This document shows positions 50,615 through 63,937 of a DNA stretch of 64,000 bases, one piece after another. The stretch's first letter is position 1. Each line of letters opens with the position of its first letter. This DNA is from Anisus vortex (lineage: Eukaryota > Mollusca > Gastropoda > Planorbidae), in NCBI GenBank assembly GCA_949126835.1, contig OX421497.1:18100409-18164408 (forward strand). Reading direction: 5' to 3'. Both the position numbers and the translations under genes were made by a program. The notes under the pieces were generated by a model. The model saw nothing but the letters and a program-made list of their open reading frames with translations, was not told the DNA's origin and made no database searches.

Positions 50615-51569
50615 ATATGTGACCCGTTCCCACAAAAGGTGACATAAAGAGGTTTTTTCAACATTTTGAGCTATATATATTGTTTTAAAGGGCATTGAAT
50701 AAGCTTTATTTTAATACCAAATTTATTATTATATGTCAATATTTCATTTTTCTATTACACTTACTATTACTTAGAACTAGTCAGACAAAAAACTAGAGTT
50801 TTGAGAAAAGGCGTTTTAAAGTTTATGTATTTGAAAATGTCTAAACTCCGTAGCAACTAGAGTTGTAATATCTATATTTACATACCAATCGAAAGGGCAT
50901 TCAATTATCCTTTTAGTGGTATATACAATATTATTTTATAATAAAACTGAACAAAAAATAAAACATATTCACATCTCGCAAAGAATTTAGCAGTGAAGCC
51001 ATGGGTCTCTCCATTTTGTGAAATTTTCATAATCTCGAAAACGGAAAGCCTAATTGTTATCTCCTTGTATTCCAATAGCCAATCAGCGCATTTGTATTGG
51101 AAAAATATGGTATCGTAACTAATGATCAATTTATAAACGAATTTTCATTGGATAGAAAGAAAGGAATTGTTTATCCCAAACTTCAGGCTTAAATATTTTC
51201 TGATTGGTTTCTATAAATAAATAGTGATGACAAGGAAATTCCTGAGAGTCTGCCCTTTTCAATGATATATAATGTTATGGGGTACTGTCAAGGTTTTGGT
51301 ACAAAACAATAGGTTAAATAAAGTCAAATTTTAGTGAACTTATGCTAAATTCTAAATCACACGTTGATCAAAATAATTAATTAAAGTATTTTTAAGTAGC
51401 AAAAAATATAAAAAACATATAAATTATGATTTAGAACTGGATAACCTAGTATTTACAAAAATAAAAAAAAATTCACTGCAAAGACCCCCACAATACAATA
51501 ACACTCGTAGCACAAATTGGTATTTGTGACTTATGATTATGTCACCTTTCGTGAGAATGGGTCACATAT
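50615..51569. mobile_element. 955-bp inverted-repeat element (ATATGTGACCC family)
   Basis: ATATGTGACCCGTTCCCAC at left and reverse-complemented ATATGTGACCCATTCTCAC at right, both followed by (A/G)AAAGGTGACATAA. No coding. The target duplication could be ATAT or absent. Superfamily unknown. Confidence 0.75.
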
Positions 51570-52275
51570 CTTTTTTCATCCCCCATAATAATAATACTAA
51601 CCAATTTCTTTATTGTTTGGCTCATTTCCTCAACTCTTAACAGTCACAGAAAATTAATTTAGTAAAATATTAAACAAAAAAAAACAAATGCAAATTATAA
51701 TTTATAGCATGGTAGCAACTGGTATTCTTACACTCACTGGATAGTCATGTTTAGTCTTGTGACCCAATTTAACCCATACATGTGCTAACATTAGTGTTAA
51801 TTAATTTAACTCTTTTCATGCCAATCCAAGCTATATCGTCAATTTGACCAGTCACATTTGTGCTAACCCACAAAATATCGTTGATTTGGTTTTCATAGTT
51901 TATTTCATTGCTACTGCCTATTAATTTGACTTTTTGTATTCTCAAATGAACAACAACTCTTTCTTTCTTTCTGCTTTGTTTACTTTAGGTTTTTAAATAA
52001 AAATGATGTTTTTTTAAAATCAATTTTGTGTAAACAATAATCACATTCACTTGAAGTGTTTTCAGACCTTGTAGGTTGTTAAATTTGCTAATAAAATAAC
52101 TTTTGAGGCTTAGTATTGATTTTTATTCAACTTTGAATCATTTAAATCTGATTTTGAGGACTTTTGATTTATTTATTAATTTTGTTTTGTTTATAAATAT
52201 AAAATTTCTGTTTATAAAAAGAACACATTTCTGCTTTCAGTTCTGCCACTAGTGGACTCAGTGGGGTTTTCTGCA
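51570..52275 (+). other. HLCS upstream region / 5' intron
   Basis: AT-rich. A good acceptor (TTTCTGCTTTCAG) ends at 52240, indicating that a 5' exon lies further upstream. No core promoter can be picked. Confidence 0.45.
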
Positions 52276-55200
52276 ATGTTTTTCCTAATTGGCAATATTG
52301 TTCTTTACGCCATTCAGTGGTTAAATGGACTATACAGACAAAGAATATATAGAGAAGTCATGAATCGAGTCCTTCGCACCTCAAGTTTTATAATAAAGCG
52401 AACTAAAAAAGTTTTGTCTGACACCCCAAGAAGAACTTCACTATTACCACTGGCTTCAAATGAAAAATTGGAATATGAGGATGATTTTTTAAGCATTTCC
52501 AGTGCAGATACAATGGTTTGTATTAGACTAAAAATGTTTAAAAAAAATGCTAAGTGACTTGTTTAACGTCGATGCTAAAATCAATGTTCAGTCCAGTCCA
52601 CTTTTTTTTACCTACATAGGCCTATAAAGATTTTAAAATAGTTCATCTTAAAAAATAACTAGGATTTTTCTTGTTTGGAGAAGTGAATATAAATTATATT
52701 AAATGTTACCGGCTAGACCTATAATGTTTTTAAGAGGTCTACTATCAAATAAAATTGTTTCCATCTTTTAAAATAGCCATTTAACTTTTTCTATAATTAT
52801 AGTTTAATGTGACAACTAAAAAAAGAAATGTTTATAGCTTATCAAAAGAGTTGCTAAATTTCCCTTTCTTTTAAATTGAAAAAGAAGAGGGAATACATGT
52901 GTGTTTTTTATTTTTAGTTAAATATTTACTAAACAAGCAATTCATGAATAATTGTGGCTTTTTCTGATGAAATGTTCTGTGAAGCTGGAGCCAATCTGAG
53001 ATAAGTGGGGGACAATCTCATAATCTGGATGAAAATGACTTAATTAAAATCAAAATAATCTATCAGTAATCAGTACTTTAAAAATTACTTAAAAATTACT
53101 TTAAATTGTGATTCAGTACTAATTTGTAATTTTTTTTTTTTTTTACTTTTAAGCATTTTAAAGAAAATAATTTTATGAGTATATTTATACAACACACAAA
53201 TGCCCCCAAAAAACTTTTAACCTTGATTTTAAAAAAAATGTATTGACTGATCTGATGATTTTAAGAAAAGCAATGAAAGTTAAGTGTATTGTTAAGTTAG
53301 GTACCAAATTAATGCCCGTTCGAAGCCAATTTTCAACATATATAAAATCTAAAGTGTGACAAAAAAAAACTTGTGTACCACTTTTGAGAGATCGGTTCAC
53401 AATAAGTAGTGCCATTTAGTAAATACCGTATGAATAATTTGTACTTTAAATGTAATATCACATGTAAATGCATGAGTATCAATTCATATTTTATATTTAA
53501 AGTTTGAGATAGATCTCAGTTCTTGGACTTCTTATGCGTCATATCTGGAAATACAGACAAATCAATCTGCTCCTGAAGATAATATATATGTTATGTTGGA
53601 AGCAAAAAGACCTAAAGATGTTGAAAAATTTGCAGATAAAGAACTTAGTATTCCTCCATTAAACAGAGTTCATGTAAGTTGAAATAAATACAGTTAGTTA
53701 ATTTAGTATTTATACTATAATTCAAGAGAAAAAATGAAGTAAAAGTTTTTGTTATTTTATTGTTAGCTTTTAAAGCATGGCTGTCCAATAGCTTGGAAAA
53801 GTGCTGAGCCCTTTGGAATCATTCTACGATGTAGTATTGAAGGACTTCTCATATTAACTGATGCGTTTGGTCAGGGTCACCTTTCCTTGGATGAAGACTT
53901 GCAGCTGCTAAAAATTATTGGTGAATTGATTATCAAATAGAAATCTATGCATCTCTTTTTTTTTTAAACAACAAGTTTATTTCTTTATTTATTTATGTGA
54001 CATTATTAGTGACTTTGTTAAACAAGTCTATTTCTTTCTTTATTTATGTGACAGTATTAGTGACTTTGTTAAACAAGTCTATTTATTTCTTTATTTATGT
54101 GACAGTATTAGTGACTTTGTTAAACAAGTCTATTTCTTTCTTTATTTATGTGACAGTATTAGTGACTTTGTTAAACAAGTCTATTTATTTCTTTATGTGA
54201 CAGTATTAGTGACTTTGTTAAACAAGTCTATTTATTTCTTTATTTATGTGACAGTATTAGTGACTTTGTTAAACAACAAGTCTATTTATTTCTTTACTTA
54301 TGTGACAGTATTAGTGACTTTGTTAAACAACAAGTCTATTTATTTCTTTATTTATGTGACAGTATTAGTGACTTTGTTAAACAACAAGTCTATTTATTTC
54401 TTTACTTATGTGACAGTATTAGTGACTTTGTTAAACAACAAGTCTATTTATTTCTTTACTTATGTGACAGTATTAGTGACTTTGTTAAACAACAAGTCTA
54501 TTTATTTCTTTATTTATGTGACAGTATTAGTGACTTTGTTGAACAACAAGTCTATTTATTTCTTTATTTATGTGACAGTATTAGTAACTTTGTTAAACAA
54601 CAAGTCTATTTATTTCTTTACTTATGTGACAGTATTAGTGACTTTGTTAAACAACAAGTTTATTTATTTCTTTAATTATGTGACAGTATTAGTGACTTTG
54701 TTAAACAACAAGTCTATTTATTTCTTTATGTGACAGTATTAGTGACTTTGTTAAACAACAAGTCTATTTATTTCTTTATGTGACAGTATTAGTGACTTTG
54801 TTAAACAACAAGTCTATTTATTTCTTTACTTATGTGACAGTATTAGTGACTTTGTTAAACAACAAGTCTATTTATTTCTTTATGTGAGAGTATTAGTGAC
54901 TTTGTTAAACAACAAGTCTATTTATTTCTTTACTTATGTGACAGTATTAGTGACTTTGTTAAACAACAAGTCTATTTATTTCTTTATGTGACAGTATTAG
55001 TGACTTTGTTAAACAACAAGTCTATTTATTTCTTTACTTATGTGACAGTATTAGTGACTTTGTTAAACAACAAGTCTATTTATTTCTTTATGTGACAGTA
55101 TTAGTGACTTTGTTAAACAACAAGTCTATTTATTTCTTTATGTGACAGTATTAGTGACTTTGTTAAACAACAAGTCTATTTACTTCTTTACTTATGTGAC

Positions 55201-58200
55201 AGTATTAGTGACTTTGTTAAACAACAAGTCTATTTATTTCTTTACTTATGTGACAGTATTAGTGACTTTGTTAAACAACAAGTCTATTTATTTCTTTACT
55301 TATGTGACGGTATTAGTGACTTTGTTAAACAACAAGTCTATTTATTTCTTTACTTATGTGACGGTATTAGTGACTTTGTTAAACAACAAGTCTATTTATT
55401 TCTTTATTTATGTGACGGTATTAGTGACTTTGTTAAACAACAAGTCTATTTCTTTATTTATGTGACAGTATTAGTGACTTTGTTAAACAACAAGTCTATT
55501 TATTTCTTTATTTATGTGACAGTATTAGTGACTTTGTTAAACAACAAGTCTATTTCTTTATTTATGTGACAGTATTAGTGACTTTGTCAAACAACAAGTC
55601 TATTTATTTCTTTATTTATGTGACATAATTAGTGACTTTGTTAAACAACAAGTCTATTTATTTCTTTATTTATGTGACAGTATTAGTGACTTTGTTAAAC
55701 AACAAGTCTATTTCTTTATTTATGTGACAGTATTAGTGACTTTGTTAAACAACAAGTCTATTTATTTCTTTATTTCTGTGACAGTATTAGTGACTTTGTT
55801 TAACAACAAGTCTATTTATTTCTTTATTTATGTGACAGTATTAGTGACTTTGTTAAACAACAAGTCTATTTCTTTATTTATGTGACAGTATTAGTGACTT
55901 TGTTAAACAACAAGTCTATTTATTTCTTTACTTATGTGACAGTATTAGTGACTTTGTTAAACAACAAGTCTATTTATTTCTTTATGTGACAGTATTAGTG
56001 ACTTTGTTAAACAACAAGTCTATTTATTTCTTTATGTGACAGTATTAGTGACTTTGTTAAACAACAAGTCTATTTATTTCTTTACTTATGTGACAGTATT
56101 AGTGACTTTGTTAAACAACAAGTCTATTTATTTCTTTATTTATGTGACAGTATTAGTGACTTTGTTAAACAACAAGTCTATTTATTTCTTTACTTATGTG
56201 ACAGTATTAGTGACTTTGTTAAACAACAAGTCTATTTATTTCTTTACTTATGTGACAGTATTAGTGACTTTGTTAAACAACAAGTCTATTTATTTCTTTA
56301 TTTATGTGACAGTATTAGTGACTTTGTTGAACAACAAGTCTATTTATTTCTTTATTTATGTGACAGTATTAGTAACTTTGTTAAACAACAAGTCTATTTA
56401 TTTCTTTACTTATGTGACAGTATTAGTGACTTTGTTAAACAACAAGTTTATTTATTTCTTTAATTATGTGACAGTATTAGTGACTTTGTTAAACAACAAG
56501 TCTATTTATTTCTTTATTTATGTGACAGTATTAGTGACTTTGTTAAACAACAAGTCTATTTCTTTATTTATGTGACAGTATTAGTGACTTTGTTAAACAA
56601 CAAGTCTATTTATTTCTTTATTTATGTGACATTATTAGTGACTTTGTTAAACAACAAGTCTATTTATTTCTTTATTTATGTGACGGTATTAGTGACTTTG
56701 TTAAACAACCAGTCTATTTATTTCTTTATTTATGTGACAGTATTAGTGACTTTGTTAAACAACAAGTCTATTTCTTTATTTATGTGACAGTATTAGTGAC
56801 TTTGTTAAACAACAAGTCTATTTATTTCTTTATTTCTGTGACAGTATTAGTGACTTTGTTTAACAACAAGTCTATTTATTTCTTTATTTATGTGACAGTA
56901 TTAGTGACACTGTGAGTGTGTTAGGGACGGAATAAAAAGAAATACTATTAGTATTAGATTTATTAACTATTTTTGGAAAAAAAAATTAACAGTAATAGTT
57001 CATATTTTTTTTGCTAACAAAAATATTTTAAAAATAAATAGTTAGATTTTAATTTAGTAGTACCATTGCCATTTTTTAAATATATGTTTATTCAATGTTA
57101 AGGTAAGTTTTTTTTTATTACTTACAACTGATATTTCAGTTTTAATACAAAATTGAGTTTTTATTTTAAAGAAACTTTTAAATCTTATAAAAACAGTTAT
57201 GAACATTTATAGCTACATAAATGAGAAGGTCCATATTATATACTATATACATATGTTATTTGTGAGTGAAGGCCGTCGCCTTCGAGCATTTAGAGGTAGC
57301 AGCAGATTTGTTAACAGCTGTTATCCGCAAGCAGTTAAACTGTTCAATAATACAAGACAGAAGCGTCTTATAAGATCATAATTGTAATAATTTTCCTTAT
57401 ATTCTGTATATTATCATAATGTACATTGATATAATAGTTTTTTTTCATTAATTTTCATTGTTGTGTCTTACTATTATTATTATTGTAATGTAATTTTTTG
57501 TAGATGTCACATTCAACATCACATATTTTGGATGTAATACGCATTGACTGAATAAAATTGAATTTGAATTTTGAATTTAAGTATATTTATTTTACTTATT
57601 TTGTTTATTTGTAAACATTTAGGTGTAAAAACAAAAGGACATGCTCAAGACCTTGTTTTTCATGAAGATGATTATATCGGATGCACGTCTTCTGAAGATG
57701 TTATTGATGTAAGAAAGTCACATGTAGACCACAACTTAGATAAAAACATGGACAAGAATGTCTTAGAAGTTGATTTGGCCAGAAAAACTATAAATAATGA
57801 AGAACCAGAAACAGGTAAACATTGTTTTGTATTCATTCTGCACTGATGATTTATTACATATAAATTATTTCATTATCTCATGCTGGAATCAAGTAGAAAT
57901 GTTTTCTTTTTTTTTAATGTGTGAAATATGTGTTAAAGGGTTGGTTGAGTTCAAATCCATCATGCACATTGACAATATGACAAGCAGATTGCAATAATTA
58001 CAATGTTTCTTGTCATTTCATTTTGATGCAGTTTAACAATCTCTATTAATAGAAAAATTAATGTATCAACTAAACTTAACCAACCATAGATAATGGTAAT
58101 GATAATGATAAATAATAGATAATGAAATAGATCTTGTACAATAGTGATGTATATATCGTCGTTGCCAGGCAAAAACCGGCTAAGTCCAAAATAGCAAATT

Positions 58201-61200
58201 TTTCAGGAGAAGCAAAAACGGGTAAACGAATCAACGTAGCCGTTCTTATCTATATTCTATATATTTATAAAATAAGAGTGTTTGTCCGCATACAGATCCC
58301 CATTGGTCAATTTGAAATCACGTGAGTTTGTGTCACTGACCTATTTAGGCCTAGGCCTATATACTGTCTAATAATTTTTCACATCGGACTTCGCTAGCTC
58401 AGTGGTAGACGTAGCGGACTGCTATGCGGGCGACCTGGGCTTGATTCTCCAGTTAGACTACCTTTTTTTTTGACAATTTTTTTTTCTAACTTTTAATAAC
58501 AAAAGACATTGTAAATGTACGGCAATTTAGATTTTTGTTAAAAAAATACTTGCCTATTTTTTTACCCGATTACAATATTTATTTTAAAATACTTTCCTAA
58601 AAGTCTTCAGTAAAAAAATAATAATTTAAAATATTAGATTTATAGCTTTCTTTTAAGTGTAGTTTATAAATTTTTTATCTGCACCTTATACAGTCATGTT
58701 TATTTTTTCACTGGGGCAACTTGGGACAATGTAGCTTGTATGAAATAAAATTGTAGAAAATCTATTTGACAATACTACAAGTTTTTTTTAGACATCCTGT
58801 GGTATATCCCAAGGAAAATTTTCGTAAAAAAAAATTTTTTAAAATTTCCAACTTGGCCGGTTTTTGCCTGGCATTGAGGATATATAACTTTATTTTTCTT
58901 AAAATAGCCAGAAATAGTTTAAATGAAGGGTTTGGGAAGAAATCTGGTTATCTGGTTCTTTTTATTACAAGTGATAGGAATTATTGGGTTTTACAGCTTG
59001 GTATATTCTCTTTTCAGTGAAAGATTAATTCATATAATATTGTTTGTTATTATTGATGTATTTATACTTGTTTTACTTTGTTTATTGAATTCAATTAAAA
59101 AAAAATTCATTCCTTCCAAATTTAATTAAAGAAATTTGTGAAGCTGAGACAAGTCAGAATGAGCCTGGCACATCGAAAGAACAAATGTTTAGTTTGCCAC
59201 CAGAAGCTTCTGTAAACAACACAAGTGACAATAGTTTTGAAAGAACTTTAAAAAAGCCAACAAAGCCACCAAATATTCTAGTCTACTGTGGAATTCAAGA
59301 TGCATCAAGGACTTTTACAATGATCAAATCAAGCTTAGAGTTAATTGTTAATTGTGAGGCCTACACGATCTATCATTTGACTGATGAGGCTATGTTGTCA
59401 GCACCATGGATGAGCAACACGGCTTTACTTATCATTTCTTCTTGTCCCCAGCTACAATCTCAAGTAGAAGATAAAATTCTGAACTATATCTTGGTCCATG
59501 GTGGCCGGCTTTTAAGTTTTAACTGCAGCATAGATTCTAAATTTTCCACAAAGTGTATGGAGGAGGAAGGAATGACCAAGAATAGCTTATTACAATTTCT
59601 CTTTGGAGAGAGTCATGTGACCACATTTAGAGGACCATATTATTATAGAGCTGACAAAGATTATGAAGAAATTATTGTTCCATATCATCACAGTGCTAAT
59701 TCAGTTGAAAAAGCTGAACGAATTAATACTGACAGAAAATGTTTTGTGTTAAAAACTTGTGGGAATGGATCTGGAGTAGTTGTATTATCACAGGTATGTT
59801 ATGAAAGATATATTACTGATATTACAGGTATTAGTACATATTTTATATATTAAATATAAAGTTTCATGTTAAATAATCCAGTACATGGATCCATTCCTTT
59901 GTTACAATTTGTGTAAAATAATATAGTATAAGTATAGAAGTATCCATTCCTTTGTTACAATGTGTGTAAAATATTATAGTATAGAGGCATCCATTCCTTT
60001 GTTACAATGTGTGTAAAATATAATTGTCTAGCTTCTTCTTGAAAGAGATCCAGCTGAGTATGCTACAGACACTGAATCATTTGTTAAACTGAAACAAGCT
60101 AATGCTGAAAGACTTGAAGTTTTTCGTGAATTGCTGACAACTTTGGGTATTGACACAAGTCTGGGCCAAATACCAGCACTAACACCTTGTCTATTGCTTG
60201 TTCGGAGAGTGGTATGCTTATGTTAATTTCACTTCAGTACAATTTCTAAAGCGATATGCTTTGACTATAAAAACAGACTGTAATTGAATGTATCTCTTAT
60301 TATATAATGTATGTAACATTTAAATTAGTCAGTCTGGCTACATCATCCAAAGGTATGAACCAACTGAGTATTCACTCTAAAACCAATTCAGAACAATTAC
60401 CTCCCCTTAATTAAAAAATGTTCTCAGTGACTTTACTTGTAAATATAGTTCACCTGACGTTAGCAACAACAATAGTCAATGGCTGTATCTCATACATACA
60501 TGGACATCACACTTCAATTCATCAAATAAAATTGTTTTTCTTTCATTTTTTTCAAAGGGTCTTAAAGAAAGTTTCTTGAATTCCATCAAACCTCGTCTCA
60601 AGGATGAAAATATTTCAAAGCCACAACAAGTGAAGTTAAACTTAGTTGAAAGTTTTGATCATGAAGCTACAGCAAGACTTCTTCCTGTTGTAATTAATCT
60701 AGACTGTGATAGTCCAATGCAATATTTTCAACCATCAGAATACTGGCACAATTTAAAAACATCTACCTTGGGACAGGTAGTTTTTTACACAGAAGTTATT
60801 CCAACAACCATGACCATCTTTGATGGGCTACTTTTCTCTATTCCGGAAAACATAGGGGTCATTGCAATAGCTGGACGCCAGACCAGTGGAAAAGGTTAAG
60901 TTTTATTTTAATGTCTATTCATCTAAACAATGACTTATTTACTTTTTACAAGTTCAATTTTATTGATTACCGTATATACTCGCGTATAAGTCGCACCGGT
61001 GTATAAGTCGCACCCCTAGTTTAAGATTTTTTTTCTTATATGTTGACATTGACCCGCGCATAAGTCGCACCCCGACTTCACGGGTTGCACTGTCTTTTAA
61101 TATCTCAAAAATGCATACCTTTTAAACATAAAAGCTACTAAATATTCACCCTAATTTGGAAACTGTCCTCAAAAAATGGTTTTAATCGTGCATAAGGCAA

Positions 61201-63937
61201 ACATAATCAAATAAAGGCAGAGCTTCATTTATTTAAAAAAAACGATCAATAGGCCTATAGACATTAGTAAGATGGAAAAGTAAGGTATCTGTTTCTTCAT
61301 CTAAGTCACTTTTCCTACTCAAGTTCCTTTCCCTATAGTAGCACTAAGCTTACACACAAAAAAGTCTTTGAAGTACGTCATTGGACTCAAAGTCGCCTAG
61401 ACTGGAGACTGGGAGGCGCCGGCATTTATGAGGCGCTTTACATGTGTCCTAATTACCATTAACATGGTTTGTAATGATTTAAAGTGCGTCTGCGCGACCG
61501 ACAAATAATAAGCTGTGTTTTTTTTCAACTCTTACATGCAACTAATGAAAAATAAAACACACTATTGACATTTCACGCGTCCATCTGCCGTAGTTTTGGA
61601 AACATTGCCTAGACATGACGCGGCGGAATGCTCTACACTGCCTTATTAGTAGGCTATAGCCTATAAGCCTAGACCTTAAGTACTAATTAAAACGCATCTT
61701 AAGCTTATTGGCTCACCTACATTATAGGCCTCGACAGGCTTTCACACATTTACATTTCTTACCATATTGTAATTTGCTTCAATAAGCCTACCAAAAATTG
61801 CCGCCTTTAAACTTCCGCTACGTTTTGGCAATACAAAATCGGTTCAAAAGTTCAAAAGAAAAGCGGGTAAGGGGGGGGTCTGAAAAACCTAAAATATTTA
61901 TCGATTTCAAATTCAGTTATATAAAGATAGTAATATTTAAACCTACGAAAGTTTTCTAAATGTAAAATATTGGCCTAGGCATATCCTAGTAATTCTACAT
62001 CACTACAGACAACTATACGGAAACTTTATGACAGAGTAGTGATGTTTTTCGAACTTTTCAAAAACAGTGCTGGGTATATAAGTCGCACCCCTACTTTTTG
62101 TCGAAATTTTCGGTAGAAAAAGTGCGACTTATACGCGAGTATATACGGTATATAAATCAGTTCTATTTCATTATATAACATTCTGAATGATTTGACTTGC
62201 TCATTAAACTGATGACCCTCAGTGAATAATAAGTGCTATAATTTTTACAAGTACATTACAATTTTCATATTTCTGTAGTTTAAAATATATATATTATTTC
62301 TTCATTTACAAGCTGTATAAGAACCATGATATTAAGTGACTAACTTTCTGGACATTTTAAATTCTTTACATAGTACATGCCTTGGTTTAGTCTAAGATGT
62401 TTCATATTCTACATAAAGTAGGGTGTATAGTATTGTTTAAATTTGAGAGATAAAATATTAGATTATTCAATGCCATTGAAAGGTATGACAAATGGTTTGG
62501 ATATCATGCAAGACCTGGGAAATTACATTGAGAGATAAAACTTGCCACGGGATATAGACTTGTATCTCTTGTGCAATTGTGTTCTTAAATGTAAGGGTAA
62601 TGATTAAAAATAATTTAGCAATTACACCCAAATAACACATGACTTTTAATAAACAAATTAAAATCATTATTGAAATTTGTATTGACTTTTAGTCTTTAAA
62701 AAATTACATCCAATAAAATGGTCCTTGGGTTACTTTAAGGATCCTCCTGCATCACTTAGACCAATTTGAGTTTAAAACCCTTGGTCTAGTACATGCCTGG
62801 ATTTTATTCCTAATTAAAATATTTCTTTCAGGTAGGGGAGGTAATGCTTGGTTGAGTCCCAAAGGTTGTGCCATGTTTACTCTTCCAGTGCAGCTGAAAG
62901 TTGGCAGTAAATTAGGTCAACAAGTTTCTTTCTTACAACATATGGTGTCTTTGGCTGTTGTGAAAAGTGTTGTCACATTTCCTGGATATCAGGTATTACT
63001 ATCACATTGAACATATTTGACCTTAATGTAGTTTCTATAAAGCTTGCTATGATCCCATTAGTTGTTAATTGTAAACAAACTTTGTTAACTTTGATTTTTT
63101 TTTTTTCAAATTTATCTTATAGCCATAAAACATTCATATTTGGGTTTAATTATGGTAACCAACAAAAATTATCAATAGAATTCACAACATTAAACAAGTT
63201 TATACTGCTTTTTAAAATGTATAACTTAATTCATGAGTTGTTTTTTTTAATAGCAGCTCCATTGGTTTGTAGTTTGCTAGACAAACAAAAATATGTAGAT
63301 TTGGTTATTTACACATAAATCTTTTTTTGTTTCTTTTTTTGTCATAGTTACAAAAAAGAGTAAAATAATGAATACTTGAGCTTTCTTCATTGTATGATTG
63401 CTAGAGATGACTTCCTTATAATTGTATGATTGCTAGAGATGACTTCCTTATAATTGTATGATTGCTAGAGATGACTTCCTTATAATTGTATGATTGCTAG
63501 AGATGACTTCCTTATAATTGTATGATTGCTAGAGATGACTTCATTATAATTGTATAATTGCTACAGATGACTTCCTTATAATTGTATGATTGCTACAGAT
63601 GACTTCATTATAATTGTATGATTGCTACAGATGACTTCATTATAATTGTATGATTGCTAGAGATGACTTCCTTATAATTGTATGATTGCTACAGATGACT
63701 TCATTTTGATTGTATGATTGCTACAGATGACTTCATTATGATTGTATGATTGCTATAGATGACTTCATTATAATTGTATGATTGCTACAGATGACTTGAT
63801 GATTCATTACTGATACTTTCAGGACTTGGATCTGAAGTTAAAGTGGCCTAATGACATTTACTATGGCAAGGAGATGAAACTTGGTGGTGTTTTAGTTACT
63901 TCCACTATTATGAACACAAACATTTATGCAACTATTG
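52276..63937 (+). CDS. HLCS: Holocarboxylase synthetase / biotin-protein ligase, 5' nine coding exons (3' end outside window)
   Basis: This enzyme makes biotinyl-5'-AMP and transfers biotin to a lysine of pyruvate, propionyl-CoA, methylcrotonyl-CoA and acetyl-CoA carboxylases. Exons: 52276-52515 (first ATG after an acceptor at 52240), 53503-53673, 53767-53920, 57623-57814, 59132-59793, 60032-60211, 60558-60894, 62832-62992, 63823-63937. All junctions stay in frame, giving about 737 residues so far, and the last donor GTAAGT continues off the window. Residues ~300-525 match the BPL N-terminal GATase-like domain (NILVYCG, LGIDTSLGQIPALTP). Residues 645-652 carry GKGRGGNAW around an exon junction. 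Residues 706-710 are KWPND and 718-721 KLGG, the biotin/ATP-binding core. The N-terminus begins with a hydrophobic stretch (MFFLIGNIVLYAIQW) that could be a membrane or targeting segment. The frame is open back to the acceptor at 52241, so an upstream coding exon is possible. The first donor (GTTTGT) is weak. Confidence 0.92.
52516..53502 (+). other. HLCS intron 1
   Basis: GT-AG, AT-rich. No transposon or open frame of note; a poly-T run lies near 53131-53145. Confidence 0.6.
53960..56905. repeat. 54-bp minisatellite (about 55 units) in HLCS intron 3
   Basis: Unit TGTGACAGTATTAGTGACTT TGTTAAACAACAAGTCTATT TATTTCTTTATTTA, with 46-, 50- and 51-bp variants. 54 is a multiple of 3, so long artefactual frames of hydrophobic peptide repeat appear (e.g. 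54197-54733). A block with three private variants is duplicated at an offset of exactly 1788 bp. Confidence 0.95.
57247..57580 (+). repeat. LINE 3' end in HLCS intron 3
   Basis: GRRLRAFRGSSRFVNSCYPQ and AVKLFNN is the typical last segment of a LINE ORF2, followed by an untranslated tail ending in a TTGAATTTGAATTTTGAAT-type simple repeat. Confidence 0.7.
58247..58740 (+). mobile_element. Helentron-like element with tRNA-like segment, copy 2 (HLCS intron 4)
   Basis: Same blocks as copy 1. The tRNA-like part at 58385-58455 has TAGCTCAGTGGTAGACG and a slightly decayed B box (GGCTTGATTC). The 3' hairpin is degraded (GGGGCAACTTGGGACA) and followed by ATGTAGCTTGTA. Confidence 0.5.
59885..60031. repeat. 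Three-copy ~48-bp tandem ending at an HLCS acceptor
   Basis: ATCCATTCCTTTGTTACAAT plus GTGTGTAAAATA, three copies. The last one runs into the acceptor AATTGTCTAG of the exon starting at 60032. Confidence 0.85.
60970..62148. mobile_element. CCGTATATACTCG-family DNA element, copy 2 (HLCS intron 7)
   Basis: 1179 bp, same TIRs and TA borders as 49284-50472 and near-identical over most of its length (e.g. AAACATAATCAAATAAAGGC in both), with scattered substitutions and small indels. Confidence 0.88.
63389..63799. repeat. 32-bp minisatellite (about 13 units) close to an HLCS acceptor
   Basis: Unit TTGTATGATTGCTAGAGATG ACTTCCTTATAA, with a CTACAGATGACTTCATTA variant. The array stops about 23 bp before the acceptor (ACTTTCAG) of the KWPND exon. 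Confidence 0.93.

Noticed and set aside
54197..56575. Long open frames (about 180 residues) of a hydrophobic 18-residue repeat
   Set aside because: They exist because the 54-bp DNA repeat is a multiple of three and lies inside an HLCS intron; there is no gene structure of their own.
47824..58455. tRNA-like segments as real tRNA genes
   Set aside because: The D and anticodon stems do not pair, and the flanks are shared with a mobile element.
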